In this document: in pieces, positions 43,003 through 52,033 of the stretch
How positions within the stretch are numbered: position 1 is the first letter of the stretch
How the letters are laid out: each line of letters opens with the position of its first letter
Translations under genes and position numbers: made by a program
NCBI RefSeq assembly: GCF_016743815.1
Contig: NZ_CP061035.1
Span: 2,668,501-2,732,500 of the forward strand
DNA: 64,000 nt
Direction: 5' to 3'
Source: Sphingomonas aliaeris
Lineage (GTDB): Bacteria; Pseudomonadota; Alphaproteobacteria; Sphingomonadales; Sphingomonadaceae
The notes under the pieces: model-generated
The model's database searches: none
Seen by the model: only the letters and a program-made list of their open reading frames with translations
What the model was told of the DNA's origin: nothing

Positions 43003-44382
43003 ATGAGCCACGATGAATCGCGCCGCGCCTTCCTGAAGCGCTCCTCCGCCCTTGGCCTTGCGGGCGTCGCCACCCCGTTCGTCACCAGCCTCGGCGCGAT
43101 CGGCGAAGCGGCGGCGGCGACCGCGAGCGATTACAAGGCGCTGGTCTGCATCTTCCTGTACGGCGGAAACGATTACGCCAACACACTGCCGCCATACGAC
43201 GCCGCCAGCTACGCGCAATATCTCGCCGCCCGCTCCAACATCGCGCACACGCGGGAGTCGCTGGCAGCGACGGTGCTCACGCCCAGCGTCGCGCTGCCCG
43301 GGGGCCGCCAATATGCGATGGCACCGACGATGGGGCCGCTGGCGCAATTGTTCGCGGCCGGAAAGACGGCGGTGATGCTGAACGTCGGCACGCTCGTCCA
43401 ACCGACTACCAAGGCGCAGTTCACATCGAACGCGGTGAAGCTGCCGCCGAAGCTGTTCAGCCACAACGACCAGCAGAGCTATTTCCAGGCGAGCAATCCG
43501 GAAGGCGCAACGTCAGGATGGGGCGGACGGATCGGCGACCTGTTCCAGAGCGGTAACGGCAGCTCCACGCTGACCTGCATCAACGCGAGCGGCAATGCGG
43601 TGTACCTGACGGGCAAGACCGCCGTGCAATACGCGATCGGTACGGGCGGCCCCGTGCCGTTGCTCAACAATGCGACGTCGCTCTACGGATCCGCCACGGC
43701 GGCAAGTACCCTGCGCAGCCTGATGACCGGCAATTCCAGCAATCTGCTCGCGAACGAACACGCCAAGGTCAGCAAGCGAGCGCTCGACACCTACGCACAG
43801 GTCAACGGCGCGCTCGCCGGCGCTCCGGCCGCGAACTTCCCGCTGTTCCCGACGGGCAACAGTCTGGCGGACCAGCTGAAGATCGTCGCGCGGATGATCT
43901 CCGTCTCGCAGGAACTGGGTGCCAAGCGGCAGGTATTCTTCGTCTCGCTCGGCGGGTTCGACATGCACGACCGGCTGGTCGCGGACCATCCGACGCGGAT
44001 CGGCATGGTCGCGAACGCGATCAAGGCATTCTACGACACGACGGTGGCGATGGGCGTAGCCGACAAAGTGACCAGCTTCACCGCATCCGATTTCGGCCGC
44101 ACGCTGCAATCCAACGACGACGGGTCGGACCACGGATGGGGCGGGATGCACTTCGTCACGGGCGGCGCAGTCAACGGACAGCGCTTCTATGGCACGCCGC
44201 CGGCGATCGGCAACAACACGCCCGACGACGTGGGCCAGGGTCGCTTGCTGCCGACCATGTCGGTCGATCAATATGCCGCGACGCTGGCCGGCTGGTTCGG
44301 CGTGACGCCCGGCAACATGTCGACGGTGCTGCCGAACATCGGCAACTACAACCCGTCGACCTGGAACCTCGGCTTCCTCTGA
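43003..44382 (+). CDS. DUF1501 domain protein with Tat signal
   Basis: This is a 459-aa DUF1501 protein. The N-terminus SRRAFLKRSSALGLAG is a twin-arginine signal (Arg7-Arg8), so it is exported folded. The sulfatase/alkaline-phosphatase-like fold shows VCIFLYGGNDYANTLPPYD and VSLGGFDMHDRL, then TASDFGRTLQSNDDGSDHGWGG (split by its conserved Asp/His residues). The family likely binds metal, but no substrate is established. It follows the DUF1800 gene by 11 bases; the two probably act together in the periplasm. The ATG at 43003 is used because it opens into the Tat motif. Confidence 0.9.
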   Translation: MSHDESRRAFLKRSSALGLAGVATPFVTSLGAIGEAAAATASDYKALVCIFLYGGNDYANTLPPYDAASYAQYLAARSNIAHTRESLAATVLTPSVALPGGRQYAMAPTMGPLAQLFAAGKTAVMLNVGTLVQPTTKAQFTSNAVKLPPKLFSHNDQQSYFQASNPEGATSGWGGRIGDLFQSGNGSSTLTCINASGNAVYLTGKTAVQYAIGTGGPVPLLNNATSLYGSATAASTLRSLMTGNSSNLLANEHAKVSKRALDTYAQVNGALAGAPAANFPLFPTGNSLADQLKIVARMISVSQELGAKRQVFFVSLGGFDMHDRLVADHPTRIGMVANAIKAFYDTTVAMGVADKVTSFTASDFGRTLQSNDDGSDHGWGGMHFVTGGAVNGQRFYGTPPAIGNNTPDDVGQGRLLPTMSVDQYAATLAGWFGVTPGNMSTVLPNIGNYNPSTWNLGFL

Positions 44383-44385
44383 CCG

Positions 44386-44535
44386 CTAAACCGCGCGTCG
44401 CCCGGTGATCAGGCGGAACAGCACCACCACGACCGCGATCACGAGCAATAGGTGGATGAGTCCGCCAGCCACGTGGAAGACACCAAAGCCCAGCGCCCAA
44501 AGCACCAGCAGGATAATCGCGATTGTCCAGAGCAT
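44386..44535 (-). CDS. lmo0937-type small membrane protein, 49 aa
   Basis: This is a 49-aa hydrophobic protein starting MLWTIAIILLVLWALGFGVF and ending FRLITGRRAV. It has two membrane segments split at HVAGG. This matches the widespread lmo0937 / DUF5670 family of tiny two-helix proteins, often linked to stress. It overlaps no other gene and converges on the DUF1501 gene, with only three bases between the stops. Confidence 0.75.
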   Translation of the reverse strand: MLWTIAIILLVLWALGFGVFHVAGGLIHLLLVIAVVVVLFRLITGRRAV

Positions 44536-44702
44536 GAAGCGTCCTTCCGCTATAATCCCCGCCTCATCGAGACGGCTACACTATTGAAAACCAAGGCGTT
44601 ATAGGCAGGAAAAACGTGTTCAACCGCGTTTGGGTTCCGCACATCGAGCCAATCCGCTTGACGCCCGACACCCCGCCCCGTAGAGCGCCCCCTTCCCCGC
44701 AC

Positions 44703-44777
44703 GGCCCCTTCGTCTAGCGGTTAGGACGACGCCCTCTCACGGCGTAAGCACGGGTTCGATTCCCGTAGGGGTCACCA
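44703..44777 (+). tRNA. tRNA-Glu (anticodon CTC)
   Basis: This 75-nt cloverleaf has an encoded CCA. The anticodon CTC is at 44736-44738, within the loop CTCTCAC closed by ACGCC/GGCGT. The acceptor stem GGCCCCT/AGGGGTC includes one G-U pair. An A+T-richer accessory patch starts directly after it. Confidence 0.97.
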
Positions 44778-45162
44778 GCCGCAGAAATCAGCGTTCTTCG
44801 CCAGACCGGATTTACCGGTTGCTCCGCTACCGGCACGATTTTGCCCTTGGTCATTCTGGCGAAGGCTCCCTTCTCGATCATCACGGCACCTGCGCACTTG
44901 CCGTGGTGGCGAACCATGTCGATCGAAGCGGGATGGATTGGCGAGCGTTTCACCGTGTTCGGCCGCAACGTCCTGACGGATTTCGGTTGGCCTTCCATGC
45001 AGACCAATCTTCAACCGCTCCGCCCGGACTATCGTCCGTTTCCTTCGTAGACGTTGAACCGTCCCAAAATTGGCGTGCCGAGGGACGTAGACATGCGGCT
45101 CGATTCATGTCCCAATGCCGCCCGACGCAAACGAACAAGTTCGCGCCAAGCAGGAGAGGCCG
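44778..45162. other. 385-bp region downstream of tRNA-Glu without assigned gene
   Basis: The best frame is a 69-codon one at 44841-45050 (plus), MPLVILAKAPFSIITAPAHL onwards. It has no recognised motif or good binding site, and the reverse strand is also open. I cannot choose between a novel small gene and remnant DNA. Confidence 0.3.
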
Positions 45163-45330
45163 GTGATTTACACCGTGGAGTGCGATACGTGTCGCGGGCG
45201 GGGTCATGTCGACCAGGAAGCCACAGTCGACATCGCTGATCGTTCAAGCAACAATCGACATCTATGCCCTCATTGCGAAGGCGCTGGTGCACTCCACGTG
45301 AATGAACAGGGAGAAAAGGTTGAGACTTGA
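45163..45330 (+). CDS. small zinc-finger-like protein with two CxxCxGxG-type motifs
   Basis: This is a 55-aa protein with CDTCRGRGHV near the N-terminus and CPHCEGAGAL in the second half. The paired CxxCxGxG motifs are the kind that form one zinc site in DnaJ-like zinc fingers. The GTG at 45163 has AGGAG six bases upstream and is preferred to an in-frame ATG at 45115. The rest is acidic and hydrophilic. A nucleic-acid- or protein-binding role is likely; no partner is evident. It lies in the accessory patch beside tRNA-Glu. Confidence 0.65.
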   Translation: MIYTVECDTCRGRGHVDQEATVDIADRSSNNRHLCPHCEGAGALHVNEQGEKVET

Positions 45331-45747
45331 GCGACGCGGCGGTTGACCGCGGGCAAACTTGTCTTCGCTCGTCGAGGTGGCCTCCGAAACGGCCATCGGC
45401 CTTCCGGCCAGCGGTTTCTCGACTAATAGGGGCGCTATAGGCTTATCGCCCTACCACTGCATCTGGTCGTCACGATCGTTGCAAGTGAACATATCCGGCG
45501 CGAACTTTTCGCTACACAGCCGGCACCGCCCGCCGTTCCCATGGTCTCGCTGGATCCTGCTTTGCTTTGACACGCCAACGCTCAAGAAAATTGCGGCGGC
45601 ATGCAATAGATGCAGCAACATGCCTCGCATTCAGGCTGCCTGTTGCATTAGTGGCAACGAGAAGCCCTCATCCAAATCCCCGCTCGATTTATGGGCGGGG
45701 ATCAGGTTTGCCGCGCGGAGCATGATATAGGCTATGTAATCTAAGGC
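45331..45747. other. 417-bp region; one candidate 40-aa cysteine-containing ORF
   Basis: No clear gene. On the reverse strand, GTG 45573 to TAG 45451 encodes 40 aa containing GGRCRLCSEKFAPDMFTCN, a zinc-ribbon-like CxxC segment. It has no good ribosome binding site, so it is kept only as a candidate. Confidence 0.3.
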
Positions 45748-46998
45748 TCAAAACTGCGGGCGGACGTTTTCAATCGGAGCGTCAGGTCGGCCCAACATCC
45801 ATTTAGCCGCCTTTCTGACTGGAAATATATTGGCCGCAAATACCACAAACAGCGCATAGGCGCCAAGACCAGCAATCGCCGCAACTCTACGACGGTCCCA
45901 AATTACTGGACCAATGGACTGACTTGGCGCGCTTTGTGCCGGCAAAAGCCGTTTCCGCCAGCCGAGAACCGGTTTTTCGATCAAGTGCCATGACGCAATG
46001 GCGCATAGCAGGGTGACAGGCAGCGCGGCGGCGAACACGAACCAGCCGTTCCTGTACGCCGGCAGGAAGTGAACGATAGCCTGCTGAATCGGGTAGCCGT
46101 AGATATAAATCCCGTAGCTATAATCGCCACGATGGAAGAACGGGAGTGGCGGCAGGCCACTGAACCCTATCACAGCAACCACATAGGCCAAGCAGGCCGC
46201 GGCCGGATAGATCAGGAACAGGTACCCCTCAGTGGTTTGCGTGACGCTGATAGCAAGCACGCAAACCCCGAAAACGACAGCGGCGAGAGGTCGAGAAAAG
46301 GGAAGCTTGTCGCGAAAAAGAAAGATTAGGTTTCCTGAAAGGAACGCTAGGATAAGTGCTCGCGTTGGCAAAATTTCACGAATTACGCCGGGCTCAAAGG
46401 GATCAAAGGCCATACAAGTCGCGGCGAAACAAGCCGTAAGAAAAAGCATCCACCTTGGCTTATTGTAGGCTCTCGTTAGGATCAGGATAGAAAGTAACAG
46501 GTAACACAATATTTCTGGGCCAACCGTCCAAAGCGCACCATTGACGACTCTCGGAACGGGGTTGGTCAGAAAAAGTCCAGGCAGAACGTACCGCACCCGG
46601 CCGATGAACGACCCGAAGTATTCGTAGAATTCTGAACTCGTAAAATAAGTAGCAAGCGGCACAGCCGTAAGAAGCGGGCCGAAAACCAACGCCGAAAGAG
46701 AAACCTCAGTAAACAATGCGGGAAGAATGCGTAGTACACGAAAGGTGATGAATGTTCTAAGGTTGCGTAACCGGATTGCACTACCGATCACCAGAATTCC
46801 GCTTAAGGCAAAAAACATCGGAAGTAGAGCCGCGAGCAATGGTTTGAACGGCCATACCGGCAGGCTCCTCGTCCATTCCATGCCGTAGGCCAAGCCAAAA
46901 CTATGCCAAAACAGTATCGCCAGAGAAAGGCCGACACGAAGATGATCGAACCCCGGACCAACCCCTTTGCAGGCGTCGAAGCGCTTACCTAACGTCAT
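45748..46998 (-). CDS. membrane O-acyltransferase (acyltransferase-3 family)
   Basis: This is a 416-aa integral membrane acyltransferase. The family pattern is visible: FDHLRVGLSLAILFWHSFGL at the start with the catalytic His, then LPMFFALSGILVIGS, RVLRILPALFTEV and ALWTVGPEILCYLLLS. The C-terminal YSYGIYIYGYPIQQAIVHF precedes HLIEKPV. There is no SGNH domain. It likely acetylates a surface polysaccharide or lipid sugar. The start at 46998 is chosen for the GGGGG binding site just upstream. Its A+T-rich composition and the neighbouring tRNA-Glu suggest transfer. Confidence 0.85.
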   Translation of the reverse strand: MTLGKRFDACKGVGPGFDHLRVGLSLAILFWHSFGLAYGMEWTRSLPVWPFKPLLAALLPMFFALSGILVIGSAIRLRNLRTFITFRVLRILPALFTEVSLSALVFGPLLTAVPLATYFTSSEFYEYFGSFIGRVRYVLPGLFLTNPVPRVVNGALWTVGPEILCYLLLSILILTRAYNKPRWMLFLTACFAATCMAFDPFEPGVIREILPTRALILAFLSGNLIFLFRDKLPFSRPLAAVVFGVCVLAISVTQTTEGYLFLIYPAAACLAYVVAVIGFSGLPPLPFFHRGDYSYGIYIYGYPIQQAIVHFLPAYRNGWFVFAAALPVTLLCAIASWHLIEKPVLGWRKRLLPAQSAPSQSIGPVIWDRRRVAAIAGLGAYALFVVFAANIFPVRKAAKWMLGRPDAPIENVRPQF

Positions 46999-47412
46999 TT
47001 CAACCCCCAACATGTGCAGATCGCATACAGGCGGCAGATTGGCCACACAACTAAGAGATATGCTGAACAACGGCTGACCTGGCCACAATCGGCACGCTCA
47101 GGCTGGCGCTATGAACCGGAGCTCGTGGTTGCATGATCTGGCGCGGCCCGTGGCCTGGGACTGCTGCCGTTGCGTCGATGGCTTTACAACGATGATGGCG
47201 GTCGAGAAGTCGCTGAAAAGATCCAGACGATATGTGCCGCAGAGTCTGCTGCGCCCCAGTAACCCGGCGACGTTATAGGTAGGCTTCGCGTCGCTACGGG
47301 CGAGCAATCTCCGGCGAGCGATAATTTTTCCGCTGCTTTTCCTTCCGTTCGGCGGCCAAGGCGTCAAAATCACTTGCCGGGTCAGACTGCGCAAACAGCC
47401 GTCCCACCCCCG
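46999..47412. other. 414-bp region between acyltransferase and GntR regulator, nothing certain
   Basis: No gene is convincing. A 37-codon reverse-strand frame (47294-47407, GTG start) ends DALAAERKEKQRKNYRSPEI and looks protein-like, but has no recognised family or clear binding site. It might be the remnant of a longer gene. Confidence 0.3.
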
Positions 47413-48156
47413 TCAGATTCGCACGCTCATCAAAAAGCGTTCGCGGCTTTCGGCGGATTTGCGCTTCAATTCGGTCAGGTCGCGTTCTTCGGTCACGTCG
47501 AGCATCGCCTGTTGCAGGCGGTGGAAATGCTGGCGCATCGCCAGGCGCGCAGCCTTTGGGTCGTGCGCGCGGAGTGCGTCCACGACGCGGAGATGTTCGG
47601 CGTGACGGGTCGAGCTGTCCTTCTGGCAGACCGCTTCGTGCGTCGTGCGTACTTCCGGTAACTCGTTCCGAAGGCGCCACAATTCGCCGATGACATGGAT
47701 GATCGCACGGTTGCCGGAGGCAGCGGCGATGGTCAGGTGGAATTCCCGGTCGGCGGCGCTCGCGCGTTCGCTTTCGGGGTCGGTTTCCTCGGCCATGACG
47801 GCGAGCAGATTGTCCAGCTTGGCGAGATCGCCGTCCGACATGATCGGCGCGGCGAGCGCGGCGGCCTCGCTTTCGAACAAGGCACGCGCTTCGGTCACCT
47901 CAAACGCGCTGACGTTCGGCAGGCGCGCGGCATCCGCCAGCGCGGTGTCCGAAACATAGACGCCGGACCCGGTCTTGATGCGGATCACGCCGACCGCCTG
48001 CAACGCGATCTCCGCCTCGCGGATCGTCACGCGGCTGACACCGAAGCGCTCGGCCAGTTCGCGCTCGCCCGGCAGGCGCGATCCGGGCGCGAACTCGCCG
48101 TCCCGGATCAGGTCGGTAATCTGTTCGGCGATACTCTGGAACAGGCGATCGGACAC
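47413..48156 (-). CDS. GntR-family regulator with FCD domain
   Basis: This is a 247-aa regulator. The winged helix at about residues 10-70 has SRLPGERELAERFGVSRVTI and GSGVYVSD. The C-terminal all-helical FCD domain, about 85-215, has the metal/ligand-binding FHLTIAAASGN and QHFHRLQQAM. Such FadR/UxuR-type repressors respond to uronates or organic acids. The GTG at 48156 is used because GGGGAG lies six bases upstream. It is the last gene of the alginate locus and the natural candidate to control it, through the YTGGTATRY sites upstream of the receptor and lyase genes. Confidence 0.9.
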   Translation of the reverse strand: MSDRLFQSIAEQITDLIRDGEFAPGSRLPGERELAERFGVSRVTIREAEIALQAVGVIRIKTGSGVYVSDTALADAARLPNVSAFEVTEARALFESEAAALAAPIMSDGDLAKLDNLLAVMAEETDPESERASAADREFHLTIAAASGNRAIIHVIGELWRLRNELPEVRTTHEAVCQKDSSTRHAEHLRVVDALRAHDPKAARLAMRQHFHRLQQAMLDVTEERDLTELKRKSAESRERFLMSVRI

Positions 48157-48190
48157 AGGCGCTCCCCACTGGCGAAGGACGACGACACTA

Positions 48191-48218
48191 GCCCGCTTGC
48201 CGGTCATGACAAGCGGGC
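48191..48218. terminator. inverted repeat between TonB receptor and regulator
   Basis: GCCCGCTTG (48191-48199) and CAAGCGGGC (48210-48218) form a perfect 9-bp stem with a 10-base loop. There is no T run; it may attenuate read-through into the regulator gene. Confidence 0.45.
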
Positions 48219-48226
48219 ATGACCCT

Positions 48227-51091
48227 TCATAACCGGACGCGCAGCCCCAGGAAGTAGCGCGCACCGTAATAGTGATATTGGCGCTGGCTGCCGACCACCG
48301 GCATGTCGGTCACCTTGGGCGCATCGAAGATGTTGATCGCCTCCACTTGCATCCGCACCGCCTTGCTCAGGTCGTAGGAGGCGCGCAGATCGAACGTCTC
48401 GTTGCCGCGCACGTAGCGCAACTGCGAATTGCCGCCGACGAAATCCTGATAATAGTTCGAGCGGTAATTGTAGACGCCCTGCACGTTCAGCCCGCCCAGC
48501 TGATAGTAAAGCTGCGCCGACACGACGTGCTTGGAATAGCCTGACAGGTTGGCAGGCCCGATCAACCCCTGCGAGATCACGCCGGTGGTCGGATCCAGCA
48601 CGTCGCCCAGACGGATATCCTCATTCTCGAAATCCGAGATCGCGTAATTGTAGCTGACCTTCCCGCCGAAGCCGTCCAGCGGCGCGGGCAGCCAGGAGAA
48701 GCGGTTGGCGAGCGTCAGTTCCAGGCCGTACACGCTGCTCTTGTCCGGGCTGTTCTGCGTCTGGACGACCGGCACGCTGACCGCATTGCCGCCGATCGTG
48801 AAGTCCTCGTTCAGCACGACCGGGATGAAGCCACCGGTGAACCACTTCTTGTAGATGGTGGCGGCGACGATCGAGTCCCGGTTGGGATACCATTCCAGCG
48901 CCGCGTCGACGTTCCACGACATGAGCGGCTTCAGGCGCGGCGATCCGTTGGCGGTGATCAGCGCGATCGCATCGGCGACGTCGCTGAAACCCGTACCGTC
49001 GTCGAGTTGGATCGTCCGCCCCGCGCCGAGCGCGGACGGGGCCGGCTTCGACATGCCACGATAGCCCGCAAGTCGAACCTGCACGTCGGGGCGCGGTTCG
49101 AACACCGCGTTGATGCTGGGCAGGAAACGCGTCGTGTTGTTCTCGATCGTGACGGTCTGAAAGTTGGCCGTCTGGACCAGCCGGATCGACCCGTCCGGAT
49201 TGTTCACGACGTTCAGGTCGCTGCGCAGCCCGTTCGACACGACGTCGGTCCTCACGACGCGCAGGCCGAAATTGCCGCGCACCGGCATGCTGCCCAGATC
49301 GCCGCGATATTCGCCCATGATATAACCGGCATAGGTATTCTCGGTCACGTCGCGATTGGCGACGTTGCGCAGGTCGGCGTTGCGCGCCTGCGGGGCAGTC
49401 GGATAGTTCGCGAACTGGCAATTCAGGTCGAACGTCGCCCAGCTGTTGATCGTGTTCCCACGCGCCGCCTTCAGATAGTCCGTCTGCGGGAAGCCGTTGT
49501 TGCGACACGCGATATTGACCGCGGCGTCCAGCGAGCGGTCGTCCTGCGTGCGCTCCACCCGGTCGTCATAGTCGTTATACGTCAGCCGCGAGAACCGCCC
49601 GCCGAGCGAGATGCTGCTGAGGAACCCGTCCAGCTTGTAGGCGGCGTCGAAACGCGCGCCGAAAATCTCGTTGCGGCGCTGGAGTTCGTCGCGCCGGAAA
49701 CGGGCGTCGTCGCTGTACAATGTCGGATCGTTGAGGTTGAAGCGCGGATCGATCGTGATCGTCGGCGCGAAATTGCCCGGCTTCACTTCATACGTATACG
49801 GCACGCGCTGGTTGTTGATCGGCGTGCGGACGTTGAAGATGTCGAACGGATCGGTGCGCAGGCGGACCGAGCGTTCGACGTCGGTGCGGATCGTGCGCGA
49901 ATAGGACGCGTCCGCGGTCAACGTCAGGCGATCGGTCGCACGCCATTCCACGTTGCCGCCGCCACCGATATATTCCTCGTCACGCTGCAGGATGGTGCTG
50001 ACCGATTCCAGCGAGGTCAGGCCGGTAAAGCTCTGCACCACATGGTTCGCGTCATAGACGACGTTGCGCAGGCCATAGCGCGTCTCGGACAGGTTCAGGT
50101 CCGACCGTTCCTCGGTATAGTCGCGCTTCGAATATTGCAGGTCCAGATTGATATCCAGCGTCGGCGACGGCTGCCACTGGATCGCGCCGAACACGGCGTC
50201 ACGCTTGTCGCGCTCGCTGATCTGGCGGAACGTGATCGCGTTGGGCTGCAGATAGAAGGGCGTGCCGCCGGCCGCCTGCTGACGCGTCACTTCGGTGCAA
50301 TTCGCGGCGGCGGCGACGATCGCGGGGTTGCACGCGACCCAGGTCGAAGACGCCGCGACCGTCTCCTCCGGATTGTTCGTCTTGTTGCGCTGCGCTCCGA
50401 AGGTGATGCCGATCCGCCCTAGATCGCCTGCATCGAACTGATCGACATAGCTGAGCGTTCCGCGCCAGCCCCACGCGCTCGAACCGACGATGCGGTCCTG
50501 ATACGGGCTGTAATTGGTCTTGATCTCCGCTTGCAGACGGCGGCGCTTGAAGTCGAGCGGCTTCAGCGTTTCCAGTTCGATCGTACCGGCGACGCCGCCC
50601 TCGACCAGATTGGCCTGTTGCGACTTGTAGATCTTGATGCCGTTGATCAGTTCCGACGGGAACTGGTTGAAATTGACCGCACGGTCGCCCGATCCGTTCG
50701 ACGCGTCGCGCCCGTTGAACGTGGTGTTGGACAGGAACGATCCGAGACCGCGCAACGCGATTTCCGACGCCCCGCCCTTTTCACGGTGCGTCGTGGCGCC
50801 GGTGATCGTCTGGATAGCCTCGCCGACCGACAAAGCGGGAAGGTCGCCGATCTCGGTCGAGGACAAGGTGTCGACGATCGCTGTCTCGGTCTTCTTCTGC
50901 TGGATCGAGGTTTGCAGCGTCTGGCGGATGCCCGTCACGACGATGTCCTGCGCCGCTTCGTCTTCCGCGGCCTGTGGCGCGGGGGCGGCCGCATCCTGTG
51001 CGAATGCAGGCCCGGCGATCAGGAAAGGTGTCGCCGCTGTGGCGAGCAGAGCGACGCGAACGCTCCGCGACAAGTGATTGCGACCCAACAT
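48227..51091 (-). CDS. TonB-dependent receptor (alginate locus, receptor 1)
   Basis: This is a 954-aa outer-membrane receptor with a signal peptide ending AFAQ (about residue 31). A TonB box (DIVVTGIRQTLQ) follows, then a plug domain (EIGDLPALSVGEAIQTITGA) and a 22-strand barrel ending ARYFLGLRVRL. It belongs to the large-substrate TonB-receptor class that sphingomonads use for poly- and oligosaccharides. Its place between the lyase operon and the regulator points to alginate or alginate oligomers. The upstream region has two copies of the locus-specific operator half-site. The C-terminal residue is Leu instead of the commoner Phe. Confidence 0.93.
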   Translation of the reverse strand: MLGRNHLSRSVRVALLATAATPFLIAGPAFAQDAAAPAPQAAEDEAAQDIVVTGIRQTLQTSIQQKKTETAIVDTLSSTEIGDLPALSVGEAIQTITGATTHREKGGASEIALRGLGSFLSNTTFNGRDASNGSGDRAVNFNQFPSELINGIKIYKSQQANLVEGGVAGTIELETLKPLDFKRRRLQAEIKTNYSPYQDRIVGSSAWGWRGTLSYVDQFDAGDLGRIGITFGAQRNKTNNPEETVAASSTWVACNPAIVAAAANCTEVTRQQAAGGTPFYLQPNAITFRQISERDKRDAVFGAIQWQPSPTLDINLDLQYSKRDYTEERSDLNLSETRYGLRNVVYDANHVVQSFTGLTSLESVSTILQRDEEYIGGGGNVEWRATDRLTLTADASYSRTIRTDVERSVRLRTDPFDIFNVRTPINNQRVPYTYEVKPGNFAPTITIDPRFNLNDPTLYSDDARFRRDELQRRNEIFGARFDAAYKLDGFLSSISLGGRFSRLTYNDYDDRVERTQDDRSLDAAVNIACRNNGFPQTDYLKAARGNTINSWATFDLNCQFANYPTAPQARNADLRNVANRDVTENTYAGYIMGEYRGDLGSMPVRGNFGLRVVRTDVVSNGLRSDLNVVNNPDGSIRLVQTANFQTVTIENNTTRFLPSINAVFEPRPDVQVRLAGYRGMSKPAPSALGAGRTIQLDDGTGFSDVADAIALITANGSPRLKPLMSWNVDAALEWYPNRDSIVAATIYKKWFTGGFIPVVLNEDFTIGGNAVSVPVVQTQNSPDKSSVYGLELTLANRFSWLPAPLDGFGGKVSYNYAISDFENEDIRLGDVLDPTTGVISQGLIGPANLSGYSKHVVSAQLYYQLGGLNVQGVYNYRSNYYQDFVGGNSQLRYVRGNETFDLRASYDLSKAVRMQVEAINIFDAPKVTDMPVVGSQRQYHYYGARYFLGLRVRL

Positions 51092-51132
51092 AAATCCTCT
51101 CCCTAGCGATTCCGCTTTATCGCTTCTCCCTC

Positions 51133-51184
51133 ACCAATTTATGCGTGCGTGTCAACCAATTGGTATATGATATTGTCTTACCAG
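51133..51184 (-). promoter_or_regulatory. putative operator upstream of TonB receptor 1
   Basis: ACCAATTGGT (51155-51164) begins TTGGTATAT, and TACCAG (51179-51184) faces it across 13 bases. Another ACCAATT lies at 51133-51139. The same half-site recurs at 58477-58499 and 61653-61691. Confidence 0.6.
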
Positions 51185-52033
51185 TTACGGGGCGATTTGG
51201 TTCCGCAGGTCTGGAACCGCGACCGCCAGGTCGTTGGCGACCAGTTTTGCAAAGACGGTCGCGCCGATGTCGCCGACATGCGTGTAGTCGAACTTGCGTG
51301 TGAACTGGCCGCGCGGGCCGGTGGCCGTGGTCGGCACGTCGGGCAACCGCGCTTCCTCCGCGCTGCGCGGTTTCAGCGTCGTTCCGGCCTTCGCCGCGAC
51401 AAGTTCCTCTGCCGTCGGCGCGGCCTGCGCGAGTTGCGTCGCCTTCTCCGCGCCGAGTTGCTGGACCAGTGCCGCGCTTCTCATGTTCAGATCGATCAAC
51501 GGCACCTTCAATTCCGTCGCGACCTTGCGGACGGCGGCGGACCACGGCTCCAGCGTATTGTTCAGCTTGCCCTGCTTGAATTCGCGCCGCGTCAGCGGCG
51601 TCAGCAGTACCGGGATCGCCCCCGCCGTGCGAACCTCCTGCACCATGCGGGTCAGGTTCGGCCCGAACTCGGTCGCGAGGTCGGTCCAGCGTTCGGCAAC
51701 GCTCGACTGGTCGTTATGCCCGAACTGGATCAGGACGTATGTCGCCTTGTATCCCGGCACGCGCGCCTCCGCGATCGCGGTATCCCACGATCCTTCCTGC
51801 CGGTAACTGCGCGTCGAACGGCCGCCCCGACCGACGTTCAGGCACGCGACCGTCGCCTTCACGTGATGCGCGCAGAACATCGATGCCCAGCCGGATATCG
51901 GCGCCATCGTCGAATCCCCGACCAGCACGATCTTGTACGCGTCCAGCTTCGCCGCGTCCGTCCGCGCGGGTTTCTGCTGAGCGGCGGCAGGCAATGCCGC
52001 GACGCATGCGGCGACGAACAGCGCGCCCCTCAC
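51185..52033 (-). CDS. SGNH/GDSL esterase, rhamnogalacturonan-acetylesterase-like
   Basis: This is a 282-aa exported esterase. Signal peptide: about 1-19, ending LPAAAQ. SGNH blocks: Ser41 in VGDSTM, Asn107 in FGHNDQ and the Asp249/His252 pair in FDYTHVGD. The overall layout resembles CE12 rhamnogalacturonan acetylesterases. Its GTG overlaps the SDR stop (GTGA), which fixes the start and shows translational coupling inside the alginate operon. In this context a role in removing O-acetyl groups from acetylated alginate is plausible but inferred. Confidence 0.85.
   Translation of the reverse strand: MRGALFVAACVAALPAAAQQKPARTDAAKLDAYKIVLVGDSTMAPISGWASMFCAHHVKATVACLNVGRGGRSTRSYRQEGSWDTAIAEARVPGYKATYVLIQFGHNDQSSVAERWTDLATEFGPNLTRMVQEVRTAGAIPVLLTPLTRREFKQGKLNNTLEPWSAAVRKVATELKVPLIDLNMRSAALVQQLGAEKATQLAQAAPTAEELVAAKAGTTLKPRSAEEARLPDVPTTATGPRGQFTRKFDYTHVGDIGATVFAKLVANDLAVAVPDLRNQIAP

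Noticed and set aside
44714..45007. 97-codon reverse frame running through tRNA-Glu
   Set aside because: Its C-terminus (GDPYGNRTRAYAVR) is merely the antisense of the tRNA, a known false-positive pattern.
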